The position numbers and the translations under genes are program-made. A stretch of DNA of 64,000 nucleotides, taken from Vanessa cardui (lineage: Eukaryota; Arthropoda; Insecta; Lepidoptera; Nymphalidae). The stretch spans positions 6,889,501-6,953,500 of the forward strand of contig NC_061141.1 in assembly GCF_905220365.1 (NCBI RefSeq). The letters are read 5' to 3'. Numbering within the stretch: position 1 is the first letter of the stretch; every line of letters starts with the position of its first letter. This document shows positions 37,140 to 49,800 of this stretch, in pieces. Below the pieces are notes generated by a model. It ran no database searches, was not told the DNA's origin, and worked only from the letters and a program-made list of their open reading frames with translations.

Positions 37140-37556
37140 TAGGTAGTTGTCGCACCGCGGCCTTGCTCGCGTCTTAGGAGTTGGTTATCATGTGTTAGCA
37201 GCGTTGCCAATGTGCGGGGAATTTCCCAAAATGCGGGGAATCGCAACTCGATCGGGGATTGGTGTGGGGATTGTGACAACGAGGTGGATTTTATATTATA
37301 GCAAAACGATCGGTAATTGATTCTTTAGCCCTTTCCGTTTATATCTGTGTGGGAAATTTCGCTTAGATTTTTGGGGAATTAGGTGCATAGGCATTGGCAA
37401 CCCTGTGTGTTAGGCAAAAATGTAGCCTATGACCCTTCTTGGAATTTCAGTTTGCTTCACACCAAATTACATCATATTCACTTTATTGGTTTGGTCGTGA
37501 AGAAGCGACAGACAGACACTTACTTTCAAATTAATAATATTAGTATAGATTTTGTT
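37140..37556 (+). mobile_element. Helitron-like fragment with a hAT-type MITE inserted
   Basis: Outer parts: tcgcaccgcggccttgctcg, gttggttatcatgtgttag and, after the insert, gcaaaaatgtagcctatgac, ttggtcgtgaagaagcgaca and attaataatattagtat. The insert (37199-37405, 207 bp) has termini CAGCGTTGCCAATG / CATTGGCAACCCTG and identical flanks tgtgttag at 37191-37198 and 37406-37413, so it is a hAT-type MITE. Confidence 0.85.
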
Positions 37557-40169
37557 CTTAGCTAATGTCTTAGTTTTACGTACGGTTGCAAAACATATGA
37601 TTCGAAATAACGGACACTGTCAAGGTTATTTAAATAACTGTCGGATTTTATAAATTAATTCATTATTCTCGTACGGTATCCGTTTCGCATACCGGCGGAT
37701 TATCGAACGAGGTCGCTGCGTTGATTTCAAAATAGAAATATTAGAAAAAAAAACACAAACAAAACAAAAAAATATCCATCGTCGTTTTATGCACCGACAA
37801 ACGTTTTTAACAATATATGTAATTGTCGGACGACGACGAATAACTTACGGATGGCGAAATTAAAGGAAATGCATTTAAAAAAATATACGTAGTTTGTATT
37901 TGTGCAACAACGCTTGCGTTATCTTTAAATAAACCTTTAATTATTTGGATTTTTTTTGGCGGAAATTTGATAATCAGTAAATGAAACAATTATTAAAGGT
38001 TACAGTTTCACTTGCTATATTAAATCGTTTAAAATGATTTCCTGTTAAAAGTTAATTCAGAAGTAACATTTTATTTGTAGTCAATTCGTTAATTTAAAGT
38101 TAATAATAAACGAATCCATTATACATAATTATACATATATCATTACATATATATAACATGAAGAAATGAACGATATTTAATAAAATTGTACATAGAAAAA
38201 TATGTCTTACATATTAATAAGTAAATAATCTTTTCGAATGGGTTTAGCAAACATATTTAGTGAAGATCGCAGCTCCAATATACATTAACGTTTTTGCAAG
38301 TCAACATGTCTTGTCGTTTAATGGCTGGATTACAATATTTATATATTATATGAATTTAAAGCTATATATGCACTGGGATGATTTGGATATTTGATGGTTC
38401 TCCAACCTTTATAATAGAATAACTTCTAGCTATGTTCTTAACACTATTTATTTATATTCAGAATTGTATATGTCGCTTTGATTATCCAATTGTTGTCTAG
38501 TGACAGTGATAAGCCCGCTTATCGATTAATAAATTCTACTTTGATTACAACCAAATATTTTAAGGTCTTTATATTTTAGCTTTAATAACGTAACATAGAT
38601 ATATTTAATTTGAGTTTTATATTATTTGAAAATGTGAAATTGTATATATATATGAAATGCATATATATGCACATATATAAAGAAAACATGTTATTTCCTT
38701 TCATTTTGATTCCGCGCTTCAAACGTCATCAAACACTCATTGATATGACAAATGAATTTTGTGACCTATGAAAAAGATAACCTAGAAGCATCTCGTGATT
38801 GTGAAAAGTAAAGTATCCTAAAACAATAAATGTAGTTTTTTTTCTTACATGTGCGTAATTATTATTATTATTGTAAAGCATTAAGTAAAATAAGCCCAGT
38901 TCTCATGCTCTCAGTGCTCATGATCCAACTAAGTTCTATTACTGCAATAGCATAGAATATCTTCCGAGATCGTTGGAAGATCAGCATTAAACCTACAGTT
39001 ATAGATGTTTGACTTCCTGAACTCGTCTCGGGTAAACGACAAACTTGTTATTTCTATACTATCATTACATAAACCAGTTCAACGACCGACTTTATAATTA
39101 ATAGCTTTAAAATTCAATACATTAAAATAATCATACATTAAAATTAGCATCATGAAAATTATAGACGTTTTTTTTAATAATACGTGATCATCAAAGTTTG
39201 TTTGTGTGTTTACGATTAAGAGAGTCCAATAAAACTGAGGACATGTTTAAATAGATCGTTAAAAAGTAATAGTAAATATAACAACAAAGATACAGTAATA
39301 GTACTATTTTTACATTTAAACTTTTAAAATATTATAAAAATATTTACGTTGTGGACCTACATAATATGTAGACATACATACATATATCAAATAAATAATT
39401 AATTATCTACTTATATCCAATAGATCTTAGATTCTGTTTTAACGCGCATCACGTATTAACCGCTGAATATTTGGACATGATATTTGTACCATTATAATCA
39501 GCATGTTTCAGAAGAGATTTATGATTAAACATTATCATTGATAAATATACATAACTCATCGTATAACGTTGATACAGCAACCCCCTTCGGGTTGGGTCAT
39601 AACATCATGACACTTTTTCAAATCTTACTCAGAAAAATTTTGTATCTGTAAAACTATACTGTATATACATAGTACTAAGAGGCCGTTCAAAGACCTCGTT
39701 ATTCTCTACGTTACAAGCCGTCACTCCATTAATCAGACAATTCAGGTTGACATATAATCCACGGTTATAAAATTAATACGTACTTACTCTACAAATATAC
39801 GCATATAAACACACGACACCGAATTAAATGTGCTTGATTAACGGAAAATTATTCACAACTAAATAACTACTAATACGTTTTTTTTTTGTATTACGTATAA
39901 GAAAAAAAAACTAATAATAATCCAATATACGTAAAACTTATTCTCAGCTATTCTAAGCTCCGCAAATAGTTTAATCATTACAATGAATTGGCAGAAAATA
40001 CTAACATTTTATTTAGAGCAGATTTTATATTTAGTTTGAATTAAACGGTTGTTTCAAATGTCGTGTTTCGACAAAAGACTCTTAAATGTTACATTGAACA
40101 AAAAGTCCCTCACTTTTATTTTGTAAAAAATTTACATCTCTTCGAGTAAAGTTACAAATGAATTAAATG
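37557..40169. other. AT-rich DNA, no supported gene
   Basis: A minus donor-like CATCC|gtaagt at 37844-37849 follows a low-complexity frame. An AT-dinucleotide and tatatatgca-rich tract lies at 38640-38680. Nothing else. Confidence 0.35.
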
Positions 40170-40290
40170 ACACCCGGCGTCAGGTGGTGGTAGCTCCACT
40201 TAATGTAGTTGTTAAATGACGATTCAAAAGTGCTTATAAAAGCCTCCTTGAGTAAAGTATATTTTGATTATGATTTTGGTTTTGATTTGA
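40170..40290 (+). mobile_element. Jockey-type LINE 3' tail, short copy
   Basis: aggtggtggtagctccactt, aaatgacgattcaaaagtgc, ttataaaagcctccttgagt and a gattttggttttgatttg tail; the 5' part of the tail is missing. Confidence 0.75.
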
Positions 40291-41616
40291 AGAAGATAAA
40301 GACGAAGCGTGAAACCTGCAATTTTCTGTCATTACTTAATAACGTGTACAATTCATCTCAGCTCAAAAAGTCGAAGCATATTTTTTTGCTCAAATTTAAA
40401 TGTTTCTAATGTTTAATACGACACAGGCCAATGGTCTGTGACTTATCAACATACGATTACAATTGCAATATAATTTATTACTTTACTTAATCTATAATGT
40501 TATATACATTCTGGTGCTCTTAGCAGTTTGAACTTGAACAAGTTATTTCGGGCCGCTCAACCACTAATGTCAATCGGTAAATAGAGCATATCTTTTTTGA
40601 AAGGTATACTTTCCAGTCACCATACATTGTAATGGAACAATATTAGCTGGTACTGTCAATTATTTTGCCACGATTTACTAACTTCACATTAAATATAATC
40701 ATCATTTTTTGTATAATACATAATTATATATTGTATAAAACGTTAGTTATAATGTATGGAGTTCAGGTAAACATTTTTTTTTTCTTGTATAATTTAAAAG
40801 TCTGCTAAATTGGTGCCGAGTTCGTAAGACGTTTTAATGCTTCCTTACATTTAATGATGCTCATAAAAGTCAATATATGGTTTTACTAGGTAATTTTCAA
40901 ACTTTTTATACTTATTTCAGTTTTTTGTCAAAAATCGTTATCGTTTACATTTTGAGGTATAAGAACCTGTTGCAACTATTGGCATAATATATAAACAAAT
41001 AATTAACAAGCTATAATTACTACTAAATGACACAAATTATTAGACATAAAAGAATATCCTAAATCCTTTCTTAATTGACTAAATGACTTAAACTTGCATT
41101 GATACCAAATTTCATTTAAAACGGTTCGGCGGTTTGGCCGTGAAAGAGTTACTTTCGATTTTTTAATACAAGCATAGATTACTGAGCTTTCTTTATCTTT
41201 AATGTAACTTTTACCGGAAAAGAATATCTATATATATAGATTTAATACATTAATCGACGTTTTCCGTTGGAAGAGGAATAAGTTCGAGTGGCTTGTATAA
41301 CGTTATAATAACAATAGCGCACATAGCGAGCGTGCAGTTTGAACAATCGTAACGACCTCGTTTTAATGATGACTAATGATCCCATTAAGTAAATTTAGTA
41401 TTTGCGTAATTTCAAAATCACTGTATCTGCGATATATTCGATATTGTGGAATGAGGCCGTCGTAGAAACACATTTTTGTATCAATCATCGTATCTATACC
41501 GAGTTATTTATCTAAGGTTTTAAGATCTAAGATAAATAGATATTGTTTAATGTTGTCATCTAAGGAATATGAATAATATCTATATAGTAAATCTCGTCGG
41601 TTCGATTTGGTAGAAA
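40291..41616. other. AT-rich DNA with a Helitron-like fragment (41095-41183)
   Basis: gataccaaatttcatttaaa, cggttcggcggtttggccgt, gaaagagttactttcga. Otherwise no gene. Confidence 0.4.
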
Positions 41617-42108
41617 TTGCATTGCGGTTGCAAATTTACGTCATACAACTGTAAACAGGTTAACAGGTATTCAGTACTTTGGGGTAACGCTGCAGATATT
41701 GAATCTGTCTTTATTTTACAAAAGAGAGCAATTCGGTTTATTTATAATCTTGGAGCTAGAGACTCTCTTCGGGATGTTTTTAACAGAGTAGGAATACTTA
41801 CTGTTGCGTCGCAATATATTTACAACAATATCATGTATATTCACAGTAACATTGATCACTTTGATAAAATCAGTGATAATCATTGTATATGCACTAGAAG
41901 TAAGGATAAACTTATAACGCCAAGTTTCCGACTCCGCAAAGTCAATGGATCCTTCTTGGGGCAAGGTATCCGTTTCTATAATAAAATTCCGCAGAAATTT
42001 TTAACTTTGCCGTTTAGTAAATTCAAATCGTTTGTTAAAAATACATTGGTAGAAAAAGCATACTATTCGATACAAGATTTTGTAGATGATAAAAAAGCGT
42101 GGAGTTAA
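41617..42108 (+). CDS. LINE ORF2 C-terminal segment, Jockey-type non-LTR retrotransposon, 163 codons intact
   Basis: A continuous frame with the hallmark post-RT region: YSVLWGNAADIESVFILQKR, AIRFIYNLGARDSLRDVF, ILTVASQYIYNN, then FRLRKVNGSFLGQGIRFYNK and IPQKFLTLPFSKFKSFVKN. It lacks the endonuclease and RT domains, so it is a 5'-truncated copy; homology starts at about residue 16. No stop or frameshift, so a fairly young insertion. Jockey superfamily (Daphne-like) assignment is from memory of the ..WG....VF.LQKRA.R.I pattern. Confidence 0.85.
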   Translation: MHCGCKFTSYNCKQVNRYSVLWGNAADIESVFILQKRAIRFIYNLGARDSLRDVFNRVGILTVASQYIYNNIMYIHSNIDHFDKISDNHCICTRSKDKLITPSFRLRKVNGSFLGQGIRFYNKIPQKFLTLPFSKFKSFVKNTLVEKAYYSIQDFVDDKKAWS

Positions 42109-42345
42109 TACCTGTTGACTTCCAAGCAGGATACATTAATTGAAATAATTGTATTTAATTAACATGACGTTGTATTTTTTAAATGTTAAAAAAGAGTAAC
42201 TACTGAGTTTCTTGCCGGTTCTTCTCGGTAGAATCTACTTTCCGAACCGGTGGTAGCTTCACTTAATTGTAAAATGACGATTCAAAAGTGCTTATAAAAG
42301 CCTACTTGAATAAAGTTTATTTTGATTTGATTTGATTTGATTTGA
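42109..42345 (+). mobile_element. 3'UTR and (TTTGA)n tail of the LINE
   Basis: cctgttgacttccaagcagg, then gagtaactactgagtttctt gccggttcttctcggtagaa, gaaccggtggtagcttcact, aagtttattttgatttgatt. This is the reference copy for the solo tails at 1021, 6840, 17325, 19892, 27147, 28150 and 40170. Confidence 0.88.
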
Positions 42346-42819
42346 CGAAAACATTTCACTTAAAATTATGTCCAGTTCGAACATTTTATAGTAAAAAGTT
42401 AATCATTCAGCAGAACTTTTTGGTTCAGAAGATTAGTTCTTTTTGTATTTTAATTTTTTCATTCCTCAAGACACAAGAAACTACAAGAAGACTAAGGTAT
42501 ATCTGACTTATTATTAATAATTTTAATAAAAGAAAATCTAAATTATATAGTTGACATTTTTTGTAAAACCTTAATTGGGTCCCTTATTTAGTGACTTTTT
42601 TTTAGAACATGCAATAAAACTAAACCGATTAAGATGGATATATTTAATTCAATTTCGTGTGAATAAATCAGGTAGATCCTTAACATCAAAATTATTTAAA
42701 TCATTCTAGAACTATCTTATAAGCTTTAAGTCATGTATGTACCTTACGTTACACAAAAACACATGAACAAAGAAGTAATAAATTTTCGGTAAATCACAAA
42801 GGCCCAGTGACCGGATCAA
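42346..42819. other. AT-rich DNA, no gene recognised
   Basis: No feature supported. Confidence 0.4.
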
Positions 42820-42990
42820 ACCAGTTATTTCTACACGCTTCCGGAAGCAGCAGCTTGCATCGCGGCCGCAGCGGAGCGTACTTCCATTAGTTTTTACTAT
42901 TTTACCTTTCAACAGGATTCGATACCATTCGGCTTCCCTAGAATGTAATCCGCGGGGCCATCGCTACGCGGTCCTTGGATCGACATTTCG
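42820..42990. other. GC-rich patch with open frames on both strands
   Basis: Minus: HSREAEWYRILLKGKIVKTN followed by GSTLRCGRDASCCFRKRVEI, open for about 60 codons before AT-rich sequence. Also minus: ATGGTATCGAATCCTGTTGA followed by AAG|gtaaaa, a possible tiny first coding exon. Plus: KGPVTGSNQLFLHASGSSS to a stop. Contains gcggccgc. Not recognised. Confidence 0.3.
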
Positions 42991-43195
42991 CAATCATTAA
43001 TTAAATAAACAATCTATTAAGATTTCTAATCGATTCAGATTCGATTATTGATATTTCGAAATCAACAATGGCATCATACTTTAAATTTATAAGTCGATTT
43101 TTTTTTCATGACATTGAAAGAGAAATTTCTTTTAACCAATCAGTTCATTACTAAGAAATTGCTTAAAATATATGACCTTAGATATGCAATGGAAT

Positions 43196-43504
43196 GAGCC
43201 GAGATGGCCCAGTGGTTAGAACGCGAGGACCTTACCCGAAGATTGCAAGTTCAAACCTAAGCAAGCACCACTGAGTATCCATGTGCTTAATTTGTGTTTA
43301 TAATTTACCTCGTGCTCGGCGATAAAGGAAAACATCGTGAGGAAACCCGCATGTGTCTAATTTCATAGAAATTCTGCCACATGTGTATTCCTCCACGCAC
43401 TGGAACAGCGTGGTGGATTTATGATATTCTTAACCTTCTCCTCCAAGGTAGAGGAAGCCTTTGCCCAGCAATGGGAAATTTACAGTCTGCTGTTGTTGTA
43501 GTTG
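43196..43504 (+). mobile_element. Metulj-like SINE
   Basis: gagatggcccagtggttaga, aagttcaaacctaagcaagc, gaaaacatcgtgaggaaacc, actggaacagcgtggtggat, gcccagcaatgggaaattta, (ttg)n-like tail. Confidence 0.9.
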
Positions 43505-43599
43505 TGCAAAGGAATGTTTATTGCCAATAAAAAATAAATATTTAAACGCTATGTGACTATTTGAAGAATTAATAGATAAAGAAAAGTTGTATCCGATAA

Positions 43600-43810
43600 A
43601 TGTCATGCACCTGGGTGAAGGCTTCCTATCCGGTAGGAGGGTAGAGTTCAGAGCTCATTTTAGTAATTTGCTAAGTGCAAGTTGTGATACCTAAAAGATC
43701 TCTCTTTTGCGCCGATTAGCTTCATCGCCGAGCACTAGAGAAACCGTTTAATTTAGCAAACGAGATTTCGTATACGGCCTGCTTGGATTTTAATCTACTG
43801 AGTGTTTACA
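43600..43810 (-). mobile_element. Probable SINE-like remnant of another family
   Basis: Plus reads gggtgaaggcttcctatccg, ttcatcgccgagcactagag, cctgcttggattttaatct. The last resembles the reverse of a tRNA-like head with B box. Tentative. Confidence 0.35.
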
Positions 43811-46599
43811 CTCTCGACTTAATTTCATAATTAAAAAAAAAAAACTACTTTAAAAACATATTCCTCAGTGATGAAATTGTATAACAACACAATACTTGCA
43901 TCTGCTAGTGATAAGTGGTATGTGAGCGGCGAATTATGATTGACGAGCGGATTACAGCTCGCCTTGATGAGATAAAACTGTAAAGCGTACTTAAAGCGCA
44001 CACTTGTCGCTGTATATATGTTCGTACATAGAGTACAAAAATATTTAACACAAATATAATGTAAAAAGGAATAAAAAATATTTTTTACTGACGTATTAAT
44101 TTATAAGCCTTTAAATATATAACTTTTTACGTGGTAGTTTCATTTAAGTTTAGGTTTTTAATACTCCTGTCTTTTTATGTACTATAATTGAAAGATACTG
44201 CGTATATTATATGAAATTATAGATGTAAACACTCACTAAGAAAAGTTATACGCGCCGTTTATATACTTTAGATCCGTTAACAGTAATATTAAAAGCTTCG
44301 TCATTGCATTGCAATCGCCCTTTTAATAACACCGGGCAGATTTAGTCATTTCAATTAATTACGCTTAATAAACATATAAAACATGAACTTAAGTACATTT
44401 TCAATATAACAAATTACATTTTAATAATGGTTCAGGTTTATTGTGCTCGGTTCAATCAGTTAGACGGGGCGCAGTCGGCCTTGCCTCGGTTATGGCGTGG
44501 CCAATTCCCAAATACCGTAATACCATTATCTGGGGCATACCATTGTTTGCCGCCTTGACCGCGGCTCAGCTAGATTATATTATCTATGCTTGTTATCTTT
44601 ATCAGTTAAGGATTTAAATTAATTAAATAAAGAACGAATGTAAATAAACCTTAGATACATACATCCAGCTTCCTTAAAATAAAATCTTTATAATGAACAT
44701 CTCCAAATATCAAGGTTGTCAAATTTCTTGACAGTTTTATAAGTTTTAATAAAAATATATTGTTGAGGTGGTAACATAAAAAAGGTCTAAAAATTTTCTT
44801 ACATTAAAAATAGGCCGGTTCTAACTTGGTTCCTTGATCTTTTGTCATACTAATTCCTAACACAAGCACATCAAAGTGAGTAATAAAAGCAAGATTAGAA
44901 TTAGAAGTAACTTGATTTTACAAAAACAAAACTGTTTATTCTATAATGAGTGTTCTAATGTGTAATCTGCTATACTACTGCTAATTCATTTAATTAGTAA
45001 TCCAGTGATTAGCAGATAAATTAAATGAAGCCATAGTAATCTAAGCAAAAATAGGTTAATGACCCAAAATAATAAACATAGCAGAATCATCGTACTATAA
45101 TTATTTAAATAAATATTATTTTGATACATTTATATATATCATATTAATAATCTTATACAATATAGATATCTATGGTATGCTGATAAAGTTCAGGTGACAT
45201 TGGACTGATTAATACACTTGAAGGAACGACGGGGTACAGTAAATTATTACGATAATGCAATTGCAATGATTGTACAATAAATATTTTCTGTCCGCTGTGG
45301 ATTATTTTTCTTATATCTTAACACAAGCATTTATGTCATTAGATAAAGAGTTTCATTCATATTTATTGAAATAAATTAGTTAATATTATTTATGCCAGAA
45401 TATAAATACTATATTATTCTGCACACATTTCCCTTTAATGTATTGTTAATATTACAAAATTGTGCTTCTCATAGGGTATAAATTTTAATTCATATTTTAG
45501 AAGTTATTCAATCAAGTTGATAAATAAATGTTTAATATGGGTGTATCAAGTTAACATATTACTTAAAAAAGTATATGTATAGTACATGACATATTTATCA
45601 ATTGTTTTACACAAACACATTGTAAAAAAAGAAAGAGGTTCTTATGCATTTTTAATATAAATATGGAATTCACAATAAAAAAATATCCAATTCTAGTAGG
45701 CTTTTGCATTTTATATTATCACAACAGATAAGTGACAGTTTGAAATATCTATTATAAAGGTATATTACAGCAGCAGTTACACCTAGAGCAATTATTATTA
45801 ATTATGGTATACATACATATGCTGTACAAACATATTAACTATTCATAGAAATTAAAATTCTGTTAAGCACAATTAACTAAGAAACCTCATGTAATGATCT
45901 CACTATTCAATAATGCCAAGGTTGATAATTAAAGATTTTCCTTCGTTGGTACTTATTTTCTATAATTTTTAAGATTTTTTATAGCAATTATATTTATAAA
46001 ATGTACTTCAATTTAATAGCTCACTGTGAGTCTTACTAACAATATGTTAAGATATTCTTAGATTAAGCTGAATAATTACAGTAGAAAATGAATTGAGGAG
46101 AAAATAATATTATTATGTAGAAAGTAGAAATTAAACATTTCAGTGATATTCATTATTTCATGTTTTTTGTGAAAAACAAATTTATCCTAAACTTCAACTT
46201 AAATTATATAAGATTATCGAAAATTGTATATTATCATGATTTATTTAGATTTTGTATTGTATGACTAATTCGGCTAGACCGCTCACTTTTTATAAATCTC
46301 AATATAAATTTAACTTTCAGCGGGAAATGGAGCATAAAATTCAACAAACTTGCACCAGAGCAAAAGAAATTGTGTTTATGTATTGAACGTATGCTTAATT
46401 ATATAACTGTTCCATTATAAAACAGGTACGAGTGTAAGTAGTATTAGAATGTTATCAGAATCAACGCAATCTGCTAAATCGCCCGTTATCTCCCGGCTGG
46501 AACCGAAGACATCACGCGTCTCGCGTTCGTGGCAAAATTAATCCAACGTAAACTCAAACGACTCATTCATTCATTATCTAGTGTCATTAAAAAGCTCAC
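43811..46599. other. AT-rich DNA with one GC-rich small ORF
   Basis: At 44428-44559 (plus) an ATG opens a 43-codon frame with balanced composition (MVQVYCARFNQLDGAQSAL, then WRGQFPNTVIPLSGAYHC) and a stop. The complementary minus strand is also open there (RGQGGKQWYAPDNGITVFG). It may be a small gene, a regulatory patch or chance. Elsewhere nothing. If 46600-46860 is a first exon, this stretch is its first intron. Confidence 0.3.
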
Positions 46600-46860
46600 C
46601 TGTCTACTATATTCGTTGTACAAACTGGAAACTGTAATCCAATAATATAAATGATCACTGATCCGATCCTATTACTTTAAGGACACAATAAACATTCTTT
46701 AAGGTAATTCACGATTAATTAAGTCACAATGTAAATGCACAAACTATCACAAGTTGTTTAAAATTTAATTCAATTCTCACTAAATCACGATTTACAAGCA
46801 ACTTGATAATTTCAGCGCAAAAATTCGACAACTATCACTTGCCTCCATTCCAACTGACTG
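46600..46860 (-). promoter_or_regulatory. Probable non-coding first exon and promoter of a second minus-strand gene
   Basis: The minus strand has an arthropod initiator-like cgtcagtcagttgg (46850-46863), about 260 nt of leader-like sequence, then a strong donor GACAG|gtgagc at 46600/46599. A short upstream ORF (ATG..TAA, reading MEASDSCRIFALKLSSCL, 46796-46852) sits near the start. It lies 4 kb downstream of, and on the same strand as, the BLTP3-like gene end, a natural place for a new gene. The transcript itself is inference. Confidence 0.45.
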
Positions 46861-46869
46861 ACGGCCATA

Positions 46870-49800
46870 ACTGAAAATGTTGCCACTAGTATTAGTCACG
46901 TTATTTCTGCATTCAAGAGAAAGTTGCCATACTTTGAAAAAAATTACCCATATACTGTCTAAGCGTATATTTTTATGCATAAACTTAATGTTCGTAAATT
47001 TAAAATGCCTAGTAAAGACATTCCATATCAAGATTAAATGTCTATTAAAGTTACTAGAAGTAACTAATCAATATTGTATGTAGACATCATTAAAATTTAG
47101 TTAATAAGTATTTTGATTAATGTATTTCACTACAATACTTGGAATCAATGATGACTAGGCAACACTCAATATTGTAGACAGTGTTGCTGTTATAAGGTTA
47201 GTTCTACTATCACTCTGGAATTCATAATTTTTTTCTATATAAACATTTGATTATACTATATATACCATAAATATACTATGGTATACCATAAAATAAAAGA
47301 CTGGTACATAGAATATTAAATTTAATTTTAACAATTCCTTTTATAACTAAACATATTGCAACAACCATTTTCTTACACATTGTATTGTAGACACTTTTAT
47401 AGTAGGCATTTATGTAGTGAGATTGATCTGATTATTCAACAGTACTTCTAAATTTAAAAAAGTCATTTCATTTTATTTAAAAATGATACAAACATTGAAA
47501 CAAAAACTATGTGGGTCGTATATTGATGTTAAAGGTAGGGTACAGAATTACAAAACAAAGTTATTACAAGTTTAAAGTTTCTTTTCTTTATTAACCCAGA
47601 AGTGAGCGATAGCAATGTTTTTAAACTTGTGAAATAATTTTGGATTAAAATTGGTTACGATAGAATCGATAATATTGCCTTTTGTATGGAATGAGTTCAT
47701 GACTTACTTTATATACGAATAAACTTCATGGCGAATACATAGCTATACATTTTGACAACTTACAAATTATATAACCAAATCATGGGCGTAGTAAACGTCG
47801 CAAAGCACAATATTTTCATCTTTTATTTTTTTTATAATAGAAAAAAATAATGCTACATACAAAATCTAGTTGATTATATATTTTATGTACAAACTAGCGA
47901 TGCCAATTAACATACATATCTTATTATAAAACTGGATACAATAACTATAGTACCAGATAAATTACATTTCATATATAGAGAGGGACGAAATATGTATGAT
48001 AAATAATTCTTACATTTTCACTAATCTTTAATATTTCAAATGACATAATATATATGGGTTAAATACGATTAAATTTCATTTAGTATATGGTATTACAACG
48101 AAGCGAATTGGATGATACACAGGCACGATTTTTTATAATTACTATATTGAAACATATTATCTATAACAAATATTTAATGGAATATACAAGAGTTTGTCAC
48201 ACTTAGCATTATGAACAACAAATACATCCTTATGCATGTAGTTTAAAAAATGGTTATTTATTAAATGGGCAGTGATTATCAGTCGATTTCTATATGAAAC
48301 GTCAACCCAACATGTGTGTCAAGCTCCTACCGTGGCGTTCTGAGTGTGACAAAACCTTCAAATACATGTAAATTGTATTCCTAACAAGTGACACATGCAA
48401 TATCAAAAATGACTAATAAAAACATCTAAAAATTTCCTTAACAATTTGATGAAAAACTTTAAAATTAATTCATAGATTTGTTTTTAAAAGAATTTGTAAT
48501 ATATTAACTTTAATGTAACAAAAACAAGAATTGATATAAATAATCTGATCATTTAAAAATTAAATTCAAATATATTTTCAAGACGCCCTAAATAATTAAT
48601 CAATATACAAATTCATACACATTATTTACATACATAGAAAATTGTCTTGCTTGTAATCAAAATTGATTATTGTATTATAATTCATTGTAGCTTAAAAAAA
48701 AACAATAAAATGCTTTTGTTAGTGGATTTATAAATGTATAGGAGTAGTCAACGTAATGAGGCTATCATATAAGATCGTGATATCCACTATTTTTCGGTTT
48801 CATTGTCGAATTAAATCGATGGTACCATACTATACAATCAACAATCGTTTTTTTAATCTGTATAACAATTAGATCTGCAAAGATAAAAATCTACATCCTA
48901 GACTCATTTACATACTGACTTTGTTAGTTATACATATATGAAACTCATGTAGTGCGCAAAAAAAAATTATATCGAAAATATATTATGCATGTAGAAAAAC
49001 AACTTACATTTTTAAAAATTACGACACATCCCAATGAATTATTAGTTAAGTGTAACTGTTCTTTTTTTACACATATACATGTCAAAAGCAATTTCATTTT
49101 TATATTATATATTGTTTTGCGATTCCACTGATATAGATATAGCTTTTCAGTCAGCGACAATTATCCAAGTTTGGAAAAATTGAATAAATTGAATTTATTT
49201 CAAAACTGTCAATTCCGTTTGAGTGAGAATCAAAATTTCACAAAAATCGAAGCTCTGCATTCTACCTTAAATCCTTTATTGTGTATGAACTTGATAGTTC
49301 TTTATTAACCAACTATTAAAACTATTGTGAGTGAGTGATTTCTTAATTTTTTAATTCATTATGATATTTAAATTAAGTTTCGACTTGGAAAACTAAATAC
49401 AAAAATATTTATCACACCGCCCTTTATTTTATTGGTATAAAAATATATTATATTAGACACGACTGGTAGCCCTTTGCATTCTATTTTATTTTGAAAGTTC
49501 TTCGTGATAAAACTATGGGAACATGTTTGCAACATATGGATTACTAAATAAAATATTTAATTACTTATTAATCATAGATATGATGTAACCTTTTAAGTTA
49601 GTTATTAATTGCAAAAATCAATCATCATATTATTTTATAGCTGCTTTGTACAGTCAAAAACACAATGTTTTTATGTTAAATATTAAAGATCAAAATAAAT
49701 TATTCATAATCTGTATACCTGGTTGACTATGAGTTATACAAACTAATTTATATAATAAATGCTATTTTAAGTACCACATTTTCATTTGTTGGACATTTAT

